Origin: JAWKVD01 sp041398225
GTDB taxonomy: Bacteria; Pseudomonadota; Alphaproteobacteria; Caulobacterales; Hyphomonadaceae
Reading direction: 5' to 3'
DNA length: 43,816 nt
Assembly (NCBI GenBank): GCA_041398225.1
Contig: JAWKVD010000026.1
Location: 1-43,816, forward strand
Below the pieces are notes generated by a model. It searched no databases. It was not told the origin of the DNA and saw only the letters and a program-made list of their open reading frames with translations. The translations under genes and the position numbers were made by a program. Shown here piece by piece: positions 8,387-15,469 of the stretch. Position 1 is the stretch's first letter, and every line of letters starts with the position of its first letter.

Positions 8387-9847
8387 TTACTTGCCGCGGC
8401 GGGGTTTGCCGCCATCGGCCATTTCGAACAGGCCCGGCGATTTATCGGCGGCCTTGTCTTCCACGGGTTTGCCCTGAACGGCCTGCCCTTCGGTTATCTG
8501 GAGCGCGCGGGCGCGGTTGGTAAGCTCGCCGGGCGCATCGACCGACTGGCCGTCGGTGGGTATCTGCAACTCCTCGAAGCGGCGCACCTGCGGCATCACC
8601 TTGCGCTCGAACGAGCCGACCATGTCGTTGTAGGAGCCGACCGCCTTGTCGAGACTGGAGCCGACCTTGCCCATGTGCTCGCACATCTTCACCAGACGCG
8701 CGTAAAGCTCGCGCCCGAGACCGACGGCCTGTTCGGCGTTGCGGCTGGCCTGCTCCTGACGCCAGCCATAGGCGACGGCCTTGGCCAGCGCGATCAGCGT
8801 GGAGGGGGTGACGATGATGACGTTGTTCTTGGCCGCGAAGTCGAAGATTTCGCGATCCTCCTCGAGCACGGCGGCGTAGAAATTCTCGCCCGGAATGAAC
8901 ATGGCGACGAAGTCGACGCGTTCGGACAGGTCTTTCCAGTAATCCTTGCGCGAGAGCGCGGTGACGTGGGCGCGCACGCGCGCGGCGTGGGCGCGCAGGC
9001 GTTCGGAGCGCTTCTGGGCGTCGGTTTCCGACGAGGCGGCGAGATAGTCGTCGAGCGAGACTTTCGAGTCGATCACCAGTTCGCGCCCGCCGGGCATGCG
9101 CACGATGACGTCCGGACGGATGCGGCCCTTCTCGGTGTCGGAGGAGGCCTGTTCGACGAAATCGGCGTAGGGGCTGAGGCCGGACATTTCGAGCACGTTG
9201 CGCAGCGTCTCCTCGCCCCAGCGGCCGCCATGGCGCGGCGCGGCCAGCGCGCTGGCGAGCTTGCCGGTGACTTCATGCGTCATGCGCGCGGTTTCGCCGA
9301 CATTGCGAAGCTGTTCGTCGAGCTTGGCGCGGTCTTCGGCGCGGGTCTTCTCGATGGCGTCGACCTTCTCGCGGAACTGGCCGAAGGTTTCCTGGATCGG
9401 CTTGAGCATGGCGCCGAGATCGCCCTTGGCGCCTTCCTGGTGCTTCTTGAAGGTCTCGTCGGCGAGTTCGACGAAGCGCTTCTGGGATTCGACCAGAGCG
9501 TTCTGGGCCAGCGACTTGAAGCGCTGCTCGGCCTCGGCCTGCATCTTCTCCATGCGCTCGCGCTCGCGCGCGACGGCGGCCTCGCGCTCCTTGAGGATGG
9601 CGTCCTGCGCTTCGAGGCGGCGCTCGGCGATCTGCGCGCGGTCGCGAAGTTCGTCGCGTTCGAGGCTGAGGGCGTTGCGGCCGGCTTCGAAATCCCTTGC
9701 GTCGGCGGCGCGCTCCTCGCGCTCGCGCTGGAGTTCGGCCTCGAGCGCGGCGATGCGCGGGGCCGCGCCCTGGCGCATCCAAACCGCCGCGGCGATCGCT
9801 GCCAGCAGCAGGACGAGCAGAACGATGTGAAGCGGATCAATCAGCAT
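8387..9847 (-). CDS. rmuC: DNA recombination protein RmuC
   Basis: 486 residues. The N-terminus is one membrane segment (IVLLVLLLAAIAAAVW), followed by a coiled coil of about 120 residues rich in Glu, Arg and Ala, then the RmuC nuclease-like domain: GRWGEETLRNVLEMSGL, RIRPDVIVRMPGGRELVIDSK (a PD-D/ExK-like pattern with D and the ExxIDSK run), and DFVAMFIPGENFYAAVLEED. In E. coli RmuC limits rearrangements at inverted repeats. Here the gene ends next to a block of inverted repeats, probably by chance. The C-terminal 60 residues (ending KPRRGK) are low-complexity. Start ATG 9847 is the only one that keeps the membrane anchor. Confidence 0.93.
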   Translation of the reverse strand: MLIDPLHIVLLVLLLAAIAAAVWMRQGAAPRIAALEAELQREREERAADARDFEAGRNALSLERDELRDRAQIAERRLEAQDAILKEREAAVARERERMEKMQAEAEQRFKSLAQNALVESQKRFVELADETFKKHQEGAKGDLGAMLKPIQETFGQFREKVDAIEKTRAEDRAKLDEQLRNVGETARMTHEVTGKLASALAAPRHGGRWGEETLRNVLEMSGLSPYADFVEQASSDTEKGRIRPDVIVRMPGGRELVIDSKVSLDDYLAASSETDAQKRSERLRAHAARVRAHVTALSRKDYWKDLSERVDFVAMFIPGENFYAAVLEEDREIFDFAAKNNVIIVTPSTLIALAKAVAYGWRQEQASRNAEQAVGLGRELYARLVKMCEHMGKVGSSLDKAVGSYNDMVGSFERKVMPQVRRFEELQIPTDGQSVDAPGELTNRARALQITEGQAVQGKPVEDKAADKSPGLFEMADGGKPRRGK

Positions 9848-9921
9848 CGCAAAGGCCTATGTTCGATTTTTGTTCCGATCAAGCGTTGACTTCAGCCGTA
9901 ACGCGATTCCGTGGCGGACGC

Positions 9922-10521
9922 TCAACGCCTTGAGGCGAGCGCGGCGGAGATGGTGCCGTCGTCGAGATGGTCGAGTTCGCCGCCCACCGGCACGCCATGG
10001 GCGAGGCGCGAGACCTTCACGTCGAGATGCGCCAGCCGGTCGGTGATGTAGTGCGCAGTGGTCTGGCCCTCGACGGTGGCGTTGAGGGCGAGGATCACCT
10101 CGCGCACCTGCGGCTGCGAGGCGCGGCGGATGAGGCTGTCGATGTTGAGCTGGTCGGGCGTGACGCCGTCGAGGGCGGAGAGCGCGCCGCCGACGACATG
10201 GTAGCGGCCGCGAAAGGCGCCGGAGCGCTCCATCGCCCAGAGGTCGCCCACCTCCTCCACCGCGCAGATGACGCTGTCGTCGCGGCCCGGCGCGGTGCAG
10301 AGCGAGCACGGGGAAACGGTGTCGAAGTTTCCGCACACCGGACAGGCGCGCACTTTCGCGGCGGCGTCGGACAGGGCGGCGGCGAGCGGGGTGAGAAGCT
10401 GGTCGGGCTTTTTCAGAAGATGCAGCGCGGCGCGGCGGGCCGAACGCGGGCCCAGCCCCGGCAGCTTGGCCAGAAGGTCGATCAGGCGGAGGATTTCCGG
10501 GCCGGCGGAGCGTTGGGTCAT
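9922..10521 (-). CDS. recR: Recombination protein RecR
   Basis: 199 residues, the normal size. Acts with RecF/RecO in loading RecA at gaps. Visible order: N-terminal helix-hairpin-helix (LAKLPGLGPRSARRAALHLL), a four-cysteine zinc finger (CPVCGNFDTVSPCSLC), then the Toprim domain with ICAVEEVGDLWAMERSG and YHVVGGALSALDGV, and the C-terminal PVGGELDHLDDGT. It is not next to dnaX-ybaB here, as it is in many bacteria; it sits between the gamma-glutamylcyclotransferase and rmuC on the same strand, with gaps of about 70 bp on both sides, so it may be co-transcribed with dksA and rmuC. Confidence 0.97.
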   Translation of the reverse strand: MTQRSAGPEILRLIDLLAKLPGLGPRSARRAALHLLKKPDQLLTPLAAALSDAAAKVRACPVCGNFDTVSPCSLCTAPGRDDSVICAVEEVGDLWAMERSGAFRGRYHVVGGALSALDGVTPDQLNIDSLIRRASQPQVREVILALNATVEGQTTAHYITDRLAHLDVKVSRLAHGVPVGGELDHLDDGTISAALASRR

Positions 10522-10590
10522 GTATCTGCGATCGATCGGGGCTGGACAGGCTGAACCAATTAGACGGGCGAGGCTTGAGGGCGTGACGCC

Positions 10591-11019
10591 CTAGGTGGAC
10601 GAGGCGGCGGGGCCCACCGAAGCGGCCCACTCGCAATAATCGCCCGAGTCGATACGCGGCGCACCCACCAGCGGAACGGTCCAGGCCCAGACCCAGGCGC
10701 TGAAGGTGCGGCCCGTATCGAGGCGCACGAGCTGCTCGCTGCGAGCATAGTCGTCGCCTTCGTACGGGTCGAGTTCGGCGAGGAGGCGGTCGGGCGCGCG
10801 CATCTCCCACAGCTCGCCGCGCACGCGGGCGCGGGTTCCGCGATTGAGCACGAGGGCGGGATACCAGTCGACGGCGTAAAGCTCGCCCGCGACATCGCCC
10901 GACCCGATCCGGCGCGCGGCGCCCGACAGACGCGCGCGCCAGGGCGCGCCCTGTTCGGCGACCGGATAGCCGGCGGCGTCGGACCTGAGGGAGCCGTAGA
11001 CGAAGAGGCGCCGGTTCAC
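10591..11019 (-). CDS. Gamma-glutamylcyclotransferase family protein (AIG2-like)
   Basis: 142 residues. The start LFVYGSLRSD holds the xYGSL substrate-loop signature. LYAVDWYPALVL and VRGELWEM are core strands. ELDPYEGDDYARSE carries the conserved Glu that acts as acid/base in this family. Proteins like this cyclise gamma-glutamyl amines or peptides to 5-oxoproline, but bacterial substrates are mostly unknown. The start codon is GTG, 10 bp after the dksA stop on the same strand, so it is very likely in one mRNA with dksA. Confidence 0.85.
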   Translation of the reverse strand: MNRRLFVYGSLRSDAAGYPVAEQGAPWRARLSGAARRIGSGDVAGELYAVDWYPALVLNRGTRARVRGELWEMRAPDRLLAELDPYEGDDYARSEQLVRLDTGRTFSAWVWAWTVPLVGAPRIDSGDYCEWAASVGPAASST

Positions 11020-11029
11020 GCCCGCACGC

Positions 11030-11788
11030 CTAGTCGTCGCGGACGGTGCGTTCCTTGCGCTCGTGGCGTTCCTGCGCCTCGAGGCAAAGGGTGGCGGTCG
11101 GGCGCGCTTCGAGGCGTTTGAGGCCGATCGGCTCGCCGGTCTCCTCGCAATAGCCGTACTCGCCCATCTCGATGCGGCGCAGCGCCGAGTCGATCTTGGA
11201 GATCAGCTTGCGCTGGCGGTCGCGGGTGCGCAGTTCGAGCGCGCGGTCGGCCTCGGAGGAGGCGCGGTCCACCAGATCCGGAATCGGAGAGACGTTCTCC
11301 TGCATGTCCATGATGGTGTCGCGGTTGGACATGAGGATCTCTTCCTTCCACGCCAGAAGCTTGTCCTTGAAGTACTGGAGCTGCTTCGGGTTCATGTAGG
11401 ATTCTTTTTCGGTCGGCCTGTAAGACTTGTCCGTGGTCACCGCGGTCTCGGTTCCTCGTGCTGCGGGCTTCGCCGAAGTCCGGGCGGCGGGTTTCGCGGC
11501 CGGGCTCTTGGGCGCCGTCTTGGTTGCAGGCTTGGCGACGCTTCTGGACGCCGCCGGTTTGGTCTTGGTCTTGGTCTGGGCGGCCTTGGTCTTTGTCGGG
11601 GCGGTCTTGGTCGGGGCTGGCTTGGTCGGGGCTGGCTTGCTTGAAGCGGTCTTGCGGGCGGACGTCTTTGCGGCAGGCGTCTTGGCGGCGGGCGTCTTGG
11701 CCGTCGTCCTGGCGGCCGTGGTTCTCGCGGCTGTCCGGGGCGCCGGTTTGGGTTCGGGCTTGCGGGCCTTTACCTTGGAAGAACTCAT
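11030..11788 (-). CDS. dksA: DksA-family RNA polymerase-binding regulator with a histone-H1-like N-terminal tail
   Basis: 252 residues against about 140-150 for ordinary DksA. Residues 1 to about 115 are almost only Lys, Ala, Pro, Thr, Ser and Arg in short repeats (KPAPTKPAPTKTAPTK, AKTPAAK). The last 135 residues are DksA: MNPKQLQYFKDKLLAWKEE, the coiled-coil tip DLVDRASSEAD (DxxDxA motif, as needed for RNA polymerase control with ppGpp), and a zinc-finger region GYCEETGEPIG...TLCLEAQE. Only two of the four zinc cysteines are kept, as in other alphaproteobacterial members. ATG 11788 is preferred over 11791 because AGGGAG then lies 6 nt upstream; a GTG at 11821 lacks support. The tail probably binds nucleic acid by charge; this is inference. 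Confidence 0.92.
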   Translation of the reverse strand: MSSSKVKARKPEPKPAPRTAARTTAARTTAKTPAAKTPAAKTSARKTASSKPAPTKPAPTKTAPTKTKAAQTKTKTKPAASRSVAKPATKTAPKSPAAKPAARTSAKPAARGTETAVTTDKSYRPTEKESYMNPKQLQYFKDKLLAWKEEILMSNRDTIMDMQENVSPIPDLVDRASSEADRALELRTRDRQRKLISKIDSALRRIEMGEYGYCEETGEPIGLKRLEARPTATLCLEAQERHERKERTVRDD

Positions 11789-11935
11789 CATGCACTCCCT
11801 GCCTAGGGTCTCATCGACCACGGGACCCCCCTTAAGGCGCGCGCTGTATATCCGAGCGAACCCGCTGCGTCCAGCGCCCTCCCCAGTCCGGGCCAGACGA
11901 ATTTTCCTGCAAGTATCAGGCCTCTACACCCTAAC

Positions 11936-11949
11936 TGAGCGAGCGCTCA
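11936..11949. promoter_or_regulatory. Operator-like palindrome TGAGCG-AG-CGCTCA
   Basis: Perfect 6-bp arms with a 2-bp centre, about 150 bp upstream of dksA, in the 360-bp stretch between dksA and fliX that holds no gene. The shape fits a TetR-type operator, but no regulator gene is near. It could be chance in GC-rich DNA. Confidence 0.3.
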
Positions 11950-12134
11950 CAGGAGGGTTCTCCACAGGCGGTTTTGCCGCGACGCGGCATGGGGCGCCGA
12001 ATTGCCGCAGCATGCGGACGGAGTTCGGGCGCTCGTTTTCGAGGCGGTCCGGGAGCGGAGCGAACCCGGCGACGGGCAAGTTTCCCGGAAGATTCAGCGG
12101 CTTCGGGCTTCAAGCCGGCGGAGCGCGGCCAGGC

Positions 12135-12152
12135 CTGATCGGGCCCGATCAG
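12135..12152 (-). terminator. Perfect palindrome over the fliX stop codon
   Basis: CTGATCGGGCCCGATCAG is an exact 18-bp palindrome that covers the fliX stop (12149-12151). As RNA it gives a 6-7 bp stem. No T-tract follows on the minus strand, so a terminator role is only possible, not shown. Confidence 0.35.
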
Positions 12153-12574
12153 ACGATCGCGCGCTCGAGCTTGGCGACTTCGACGGCGGCGCGGACCTCG
12201 GCCCAGCCCAGCGTCTCGTCGAGACCCGAATCACCGGTCGGATCGCGCGTTTCGGCCAGGGCGGCCCGCAACTGCCCCAGATTGGCGAGCGTCGGCCCGG
12301 CGCCCAGAATGTCGGCCTGGAGCCGGTCGAGCGCGTCGAGCAGGCGGCGGCCCTTCTTGAGCGCCTGCCGGCGGAGGTCGCCCTCGCCCTGCCCCTGGAG
12401 GGCCAGAAGTGCGCTGACGGCGGAAGTGGCGGAGGTCGGCGCGACCCCGGCGGCGGGCGCGGGACGCGCGGCGGGCGACACGTCGAGCAGCTGGCGAAAG
12501 CCTTCGCCGGTGTCCGAACGCGCGGCCCCCGAAGCGCCGGTCGCCGTGCTGCCTGATGGGCCGCTGACCTTCAT
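12149..12574 (-). CDS. fliX: Flagellar assembly regulator FliX
   Basis: 141 residues, the Caulobacter size. It begins MKVSGPSG, and ends with the conserved helical part: ALLALQGQGEGDLRRQALKKG, LLDALDRLQADILGAG, LRAALAETRDPTGDSGLDETL and WAEVRAAVEVAKLERA. In Caulobacter FliX is a membrane-associated factor that links early basal-body assembly to the activity of FlbD, the sigma54 activator of later flagellar genes. Its position next to and divergent from flgI is the same as in Caulobacter and supports the call. Likely under CtrA control through the box at 12740-12754. FlbD itself is not in the window. Confidence 0.9.
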   Translation of the reverse strand: MKVSGPSGSTATGASGAARSDTGEGFRQLLDVSPAARPAPAAGVAPTSATSAVSALLALQGQGEGDLRRQALKKGRRLLDALDRLQADILGAGPTLANLGQLRAALAETRDPTGDSGLDETLGWAEVRAAVEVAKLERAIV

Positions 12575-12739
12575 CGTGGTGACCGGAACCTCATGTCTGG
12601 CCGTTGCGCGGGCGTTTGTCCGGCGCCCTCAAACCGTCGTCGTGAATTTCGTTGTCCCGCGGGGTCCCGCGGGGTCCCGCAGGCGCGCGGTCGCCTGAGG
12701 GCGCTCCTTCACCCTTCCGGCCACCGTTCCGGCAACCGG

Positions 12740-12754
12740 TTAACGCCGGCTTAA
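12740..12754. promoter_or_regulatory. CtrA-type box TTAA-N7-TTAA between fliX and flgI
   Basis: TTAA at 12740-12743, exactly 7 nt (CGCCGGC), then TTAA at 12751-12754, continuing to TTAACCAT. This fits the CtrA consensus TTAA-N7-TTAA. It lies about 165 bp upstream of fliX and 140 bp upstream of flgI. Known from Caulobacter: early flagellar genes including fliX belong to the CtrA regulon. A weaker sigma54-like -24 element TGGCGCG for flgI begins at 12778 but has no clear GC at -12. The remainder of the 319-bp gap shows no gene. Confidence 0.7.
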
Positions 12755-12893
12755 CCATGATCGACGGCCGCTGCGTCTGGCGCGGAGCGTTCGGTTAAGC
12801 GTTTGTTTCAGTTTGCCGGGCGATGCTGGCCCATACGCCATGCGGCCAGAACGGTCGAACTCCATCGTTTTCCGCTTCCCCCCGGAAGGGCCC

Positions 12894-14003
12894 ATGCGCG
12901 CGCACACGCTGTTTCCCCTGTTGATGTCCGCTTTGGTCGCGTTCGCGGCCCCGCTCGCCGACGCCGGCACGCGGGTGAAGGATATCGTGGACATTGAAGG
13001 CGTGCGCGAGAACCAGCTGCTCGGCTACGGGCTGGTGGTGGGCGTGAACGGCACTGGCGACAGCCTGCGCAACTGCGCCTTCACCCGCCAGAGCCTCGAG
13101 GCGATGATGGAGCGGCTGGGCGTCAACACGCGCAACGCCAATCTCAACACCGCCAACGCCGCCGCCGTGATGGTGACCGCCAACCTGCCGCCCTTCGCCA
13201 CCAATGGCAGCCGCATCGACGTGACCATCTCCGCGATGTGCGATTCCAAGAGCCTTGAAGGCGGCGTGCTGATCGCGACGCCGCTGCTGGGCGCGGACGG
13301 ACAGGTTTATGCGGTGGCGCAGGGATCGGTCGCGGTCGGCGCGTTCACCGCCGGGGGCCAGAGCGGCACCTCGCTGACGCGCAACATTCCGACCGGCGGA
13401 CGCATCCCCAACGGCGCGCTGATCGAACGCGAGCTGAATTTCAACCTGGCGAGCCAGGGCGAGGTGCGCCTGGCGCTGCGCAATCCCGACTTCACCACCG
13501 CGCAGCGGATCGCCGGCGCGATCAACCGCTTTGTCGGCCTCGAAGCGGCGGTGGCCACCGATCCCGCGACCGTGCATCTGACGCGGCAGCCCGGCTTCCG
13601 CGACATGGCGGCGATGCTGTCGGAGATCGAGCTGCTGCAGATCGAACCCGACCAGCCGGCGCGGATCGTCATCAACGAGACCACGGGCGTGATCGTGATG
13701 GGCGACAATGTGCGCGTCTCCACGGTCGCCATCGCGCAGGGCAATCTGACCATCCAGGTCGACGAGCAGCCGGCGGTGAGCCAGCCCAACGCGTTCGGCA
13801 AGGGCCAGACCGTGGTGGTGCCGCAGACCGACGTGTCGGCGAGCGAGGACATGGGCGATCTGACCGTGATCGACGGCGGCGTGCCGCTGAGCGAGCTGGT
13901 GCGCGGGCTCAACGCGCTGGGCGTGTCGCCGCGCGACCTGATCTCCATCCTGCAGGCGCTGAAAGCCTCCGGCGCGCTGCAGGCCGAAATCGAGTTGATG
14001 TGA
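12894..14003 (+). CDS. flgI: Flagellar P-ring protein FlgI
   Basis: 369 residues, normal length. A Sec signal peptide (LFPLLMSALVAFAAPLADAG) leads to the mature start TRVKDIVDIEGVRENQLLGYG, the hallmark of FlgI. Further family blocks are GYGLVVGVNGTGDSL, VMVTANLPPF, DVTISAMCDSKSLEGGVL and the C-terminal VIDGGVPLSELVRGLNALGVS. Forms the ring around the flagellar rod in the peptidoglycan. GGAAGG lies 5 nt before ATG 12894; the longer in-frame start at 12813 would bury the signal peptide. First gene of a three-gene operon with flgJ and flbY: its TGA shares one base with the next ATG. Confidence 0.97.
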   Translation: MRAHTLFPLLMSALVAFAAPLADAGTRVKDIVDIEGVRENQLLGYGLVVGVNGTGDSLRNCAFTRQSLEAMMERLGVNTRNANLNTANAAAVMVTANLPPFATNGSRIDVTISAMCDSKSLEGGVLIATPLLGADGQVYAVAQGSVAVGAFTAGGQSGTSLTRNIPTGGRIPNGALIERELNFNLASQGEVRLALRNPDFTTAQRIAGAINRFVGLEAAVATDPATVHLTRQPGFRDMAAMLSEIELLQIEPDQPARIVINETTGVIVMGDNVRVSTVAIAQGNLTIQVDEQPAVSQPNAFGKGQTVVVPQTDVSASEDMGDLTVIDGGVPLSELVRGLNALGVSPRDLISILQALKASGALQAEIELM

Positions 14004-14353
14004 TGACCGATCTCGCCCTGCCCGCGCTTCCGCCCATCGATCCACGCGCCGCGCAGGGCGCCGGACAGCGTACCGCGCAGGGCGACGAGGTGATGAAGAA
14101 GATCGCCGGACTGGAGACGCGCGAACAGGCCGCCGGCGTGGCCAAGGAATTCGAGCGCATGTTCCTCGCCGAAATGCTGCAGCCGATGTTCGAAGGCCTG
14201 AAGACCGACGGCCCGTTCGGGGGCGGAACCGCCGAGGCGATGTTCCGGCCGATGATGATCGACCAGTACGCCGACGCGATCAGCCAGGCCGGCGGCGTGG
14301 GCATCGCCGATGCGGTGATGACGGAGATCCTCAGACTGCAGGGGCTTGAATGA
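14003..14353 (+). CDS. flgJ: Rod-binding protein (FlgJ N-terminal domain only)
   Basis: 116 residues. AAGVAKEFERMFLAEMLQPMFEGL and FGGGTAEAMFRPMMIDQYADAI are the FlgJ rod-binding (rod-capping) domain pattern. There is no C-terminal muramidase domain, as is usual in alphaproteobacteria, where a separate lytic enzyme opens the wall. ATG 14003 overlaps the flgI stop by one base (TGATG), which points to coupled translation; the stop overlaps the next gene in the same ATGA manner. Confidence 0.9.
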   Translation: MTDLALPALPPIDPRAAQGAGQRTAQGDEVMKKIAGLETREQAAGVAKEFERMFLAEMLQPMFEGLKTDGPFGGGTAEAMFRPMMIDQYADAISQAGGVGIADAVMTEILRLQGLE

Positions 14354-14799
14354 TGCTTGAAGCACGCGACCCAAACGATCGCGCCGACCAGCTTCTGGCG
14401 GTGGCCACGCGCCTCAGAGAGCTGATCCAGCAGGAGGTCGAGGCGATGCGCGCGCGGCGCCTGGACGGCGGAGGCGCGAACTGGGACGAGAAGGAACGCC
14501 TGGTCCACACCTGGCGGCTGGAGGTGCAGCGGATCAAGCACGACCCGTCGCTGATCTCCGGCGCCGACGCCGGGCGCAAGGCCGCGCTGCGCGACGCCTC
14601 GCAGGGGCTGGAGCGCGAACTGGTGAGCCATGAAGCCGCGCTGAAGGCGATGCGCGAAGTGACCGAAGGCCTGGTGAAGACGATCGCCACCGAGGTCGGT
14701 GCGGCGCGCAGCGGCCCGCGCGGCTATGGCGCCGACGGCGGTCTGCAGGGGGCCGCGCGCACCACGATGGCGGGCGTAACCGTTAACGCCAAGGCGTAG
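14350..14799 (+). CDS. flbY: FlbY/FlgN-like flagellar protein
   Basis: 149 residues, nearly all helical. ADQLLAVATRLRELIQQEVEAM, WRLEVQRIKHDPSLI and ALKAMREVTEGLVKTIATEV give the long-helix layout of FlgN-type export chaperones; in the Caulobacter group the gene downstream of flgI is called flbY. The start ATG overlaps the flgJ stop (ATGA). The C-terminal 30 residues are Gly/Ala-rich and end near the MAGVTVNAKA seen in many flagellar chaperones of this group. Operon position is the best evidence; similarity is weaker. Confidence 0.65.
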   Translation: MMLEARDPNDRADQLLAVATRLRELIQQEVEAMRARRLDGGGANWDEKERLVHTWRLEVQRIKHDPSLISGADAGRKAALRDASQGLERELVSHEAALKAMREVTEGLVKTIATEVGAARSGPRGYGADGGLQGAARTTMAGVTVNAKA

Positions 14800-14831
14800 G
14801 CGTAGTTGACTGGGCACCGCAAGTGCTTGCG

Positions 14832-15074
14832 TCACTCCACATCGCGCCGGCGCGTGAGGTTTCTCACAAGACGGACAACTACCTTGATTAGTGAGTAAAC
14901 GCCGGCGACCAAAAGCATGCCGACGATGAAGTAGCCCATCTGGTTTGTGAGGACCGGTGCATCCTGCATTGCTCCTTGGAGGAACCCTCCTACGGCAATG
15001 CCCAGAATGCCAACGATCCACCAACTGATAGGAACGCCAGAGTCCTTCTTCTCTCGCTTGGGCTTTTTCGACAT
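14832..15074 (-). CDS. Small two-TM membrane protein, hypothetical
   Basis: 80 residues: a Lys-rich cytoplasmic start (MSKKPKREKKD), a first membrane segment (WWIVGILGIAVGGFL), a short loop, a second segment (GYFIVGMLLVAGVYSLIKVVV) and an Arg-rich end. Base use is visibly lower in GC and its codons are less biased than the neighbours, which hints at recent gain. A GGGGGGG run 5 nt before the ATG is a strong ribosome-binding site. No family recognised. Confidence 0.6.
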   Translation of the reverse strand: MSKKPKREKKDSGVPISWWIVGILGIAVGGFLQGAMQDAPVLTNQMGYFIVGMLLVAGVYSLIKVVVRLVRNLTRRRDVE

Positions 15075-15469
15075 TTCCCCCCCCCAATCTAGTATTTCGA
15101 TTCACCCGTTCGCCTACAATATTCCCCGAACCAACGTGTAAGTCAGAAAACAAGCCTAAGCGCCGCGCGCGACGTGCAAGGCGAGCCCACTGGGATGGAC
15201 TTGCCGCTGTTAGCACAAATCAATGGATACTAGTCTTGATCGGACACTGTGTCCGAAACGGTGAATCCGCTCAAAGCACTAGCGCTTGCCCTTTGACCGG
15301 GCGAACCAACATAAAAGTCCGGTCAGGCTGTACAATTATGGCCCGAAAGGCGCCGCGCCCTCTTGAAATTCTTCAGGTGTCGCGGAAAAGAGACAGTTGC
15401 GAGGGGCGAAGTTCGAGCAGCGCGGCCAGAAAGGCCGGGCGGTGCGATCCAGAAAACGGAAACAGGTCG
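15075..15469. other. 395-bp gene-free stretch of lower GC
   Basis: AT-richer than the surroundings and without a plausible gene. It contains the perfect dyad TCGGACAC-T-GTGTCCGA at 15240-15256. It may hold the promoters of the divergent small membrane gene and the two-TM protein gene. Confidence 0.5.
15240..15256. promoter_or_regulatory. Perfect 17-bp dyad, operator-like
   Basis: TCGGACAC, one central T, GTGTCCGA: 8-bp arms without mismatch. It lies 166 bp before the small membrane gene start and 214 bp before the next + strand gene. The regulator is unknown. Confidence 0.4.

Noticed and set aside
7390..8415. 341-codon frame on the minus strand in the repeat region
   Set aside because: Arg/Pro/Ser-rich translation of extragenic palindromes, with runs such as VIPAKPRSGASRDREKRR that recur as false genes in many genomes.
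8675..9889. 404-codon + strand frame opposite rmuC
   Set aside because: Antisense shadow; rmuC has a membrane anchor, coiled coil and nuclease domain in order.
11427..12698. 423-codon + strand frame opposite dksA and fliX
   Set aside because: Runs through two convincing minus-strand genes; the Val/Leu/Ala-rich start mirrors the Lys/Ala/Pro tail of dksA and is not a membrane protein.
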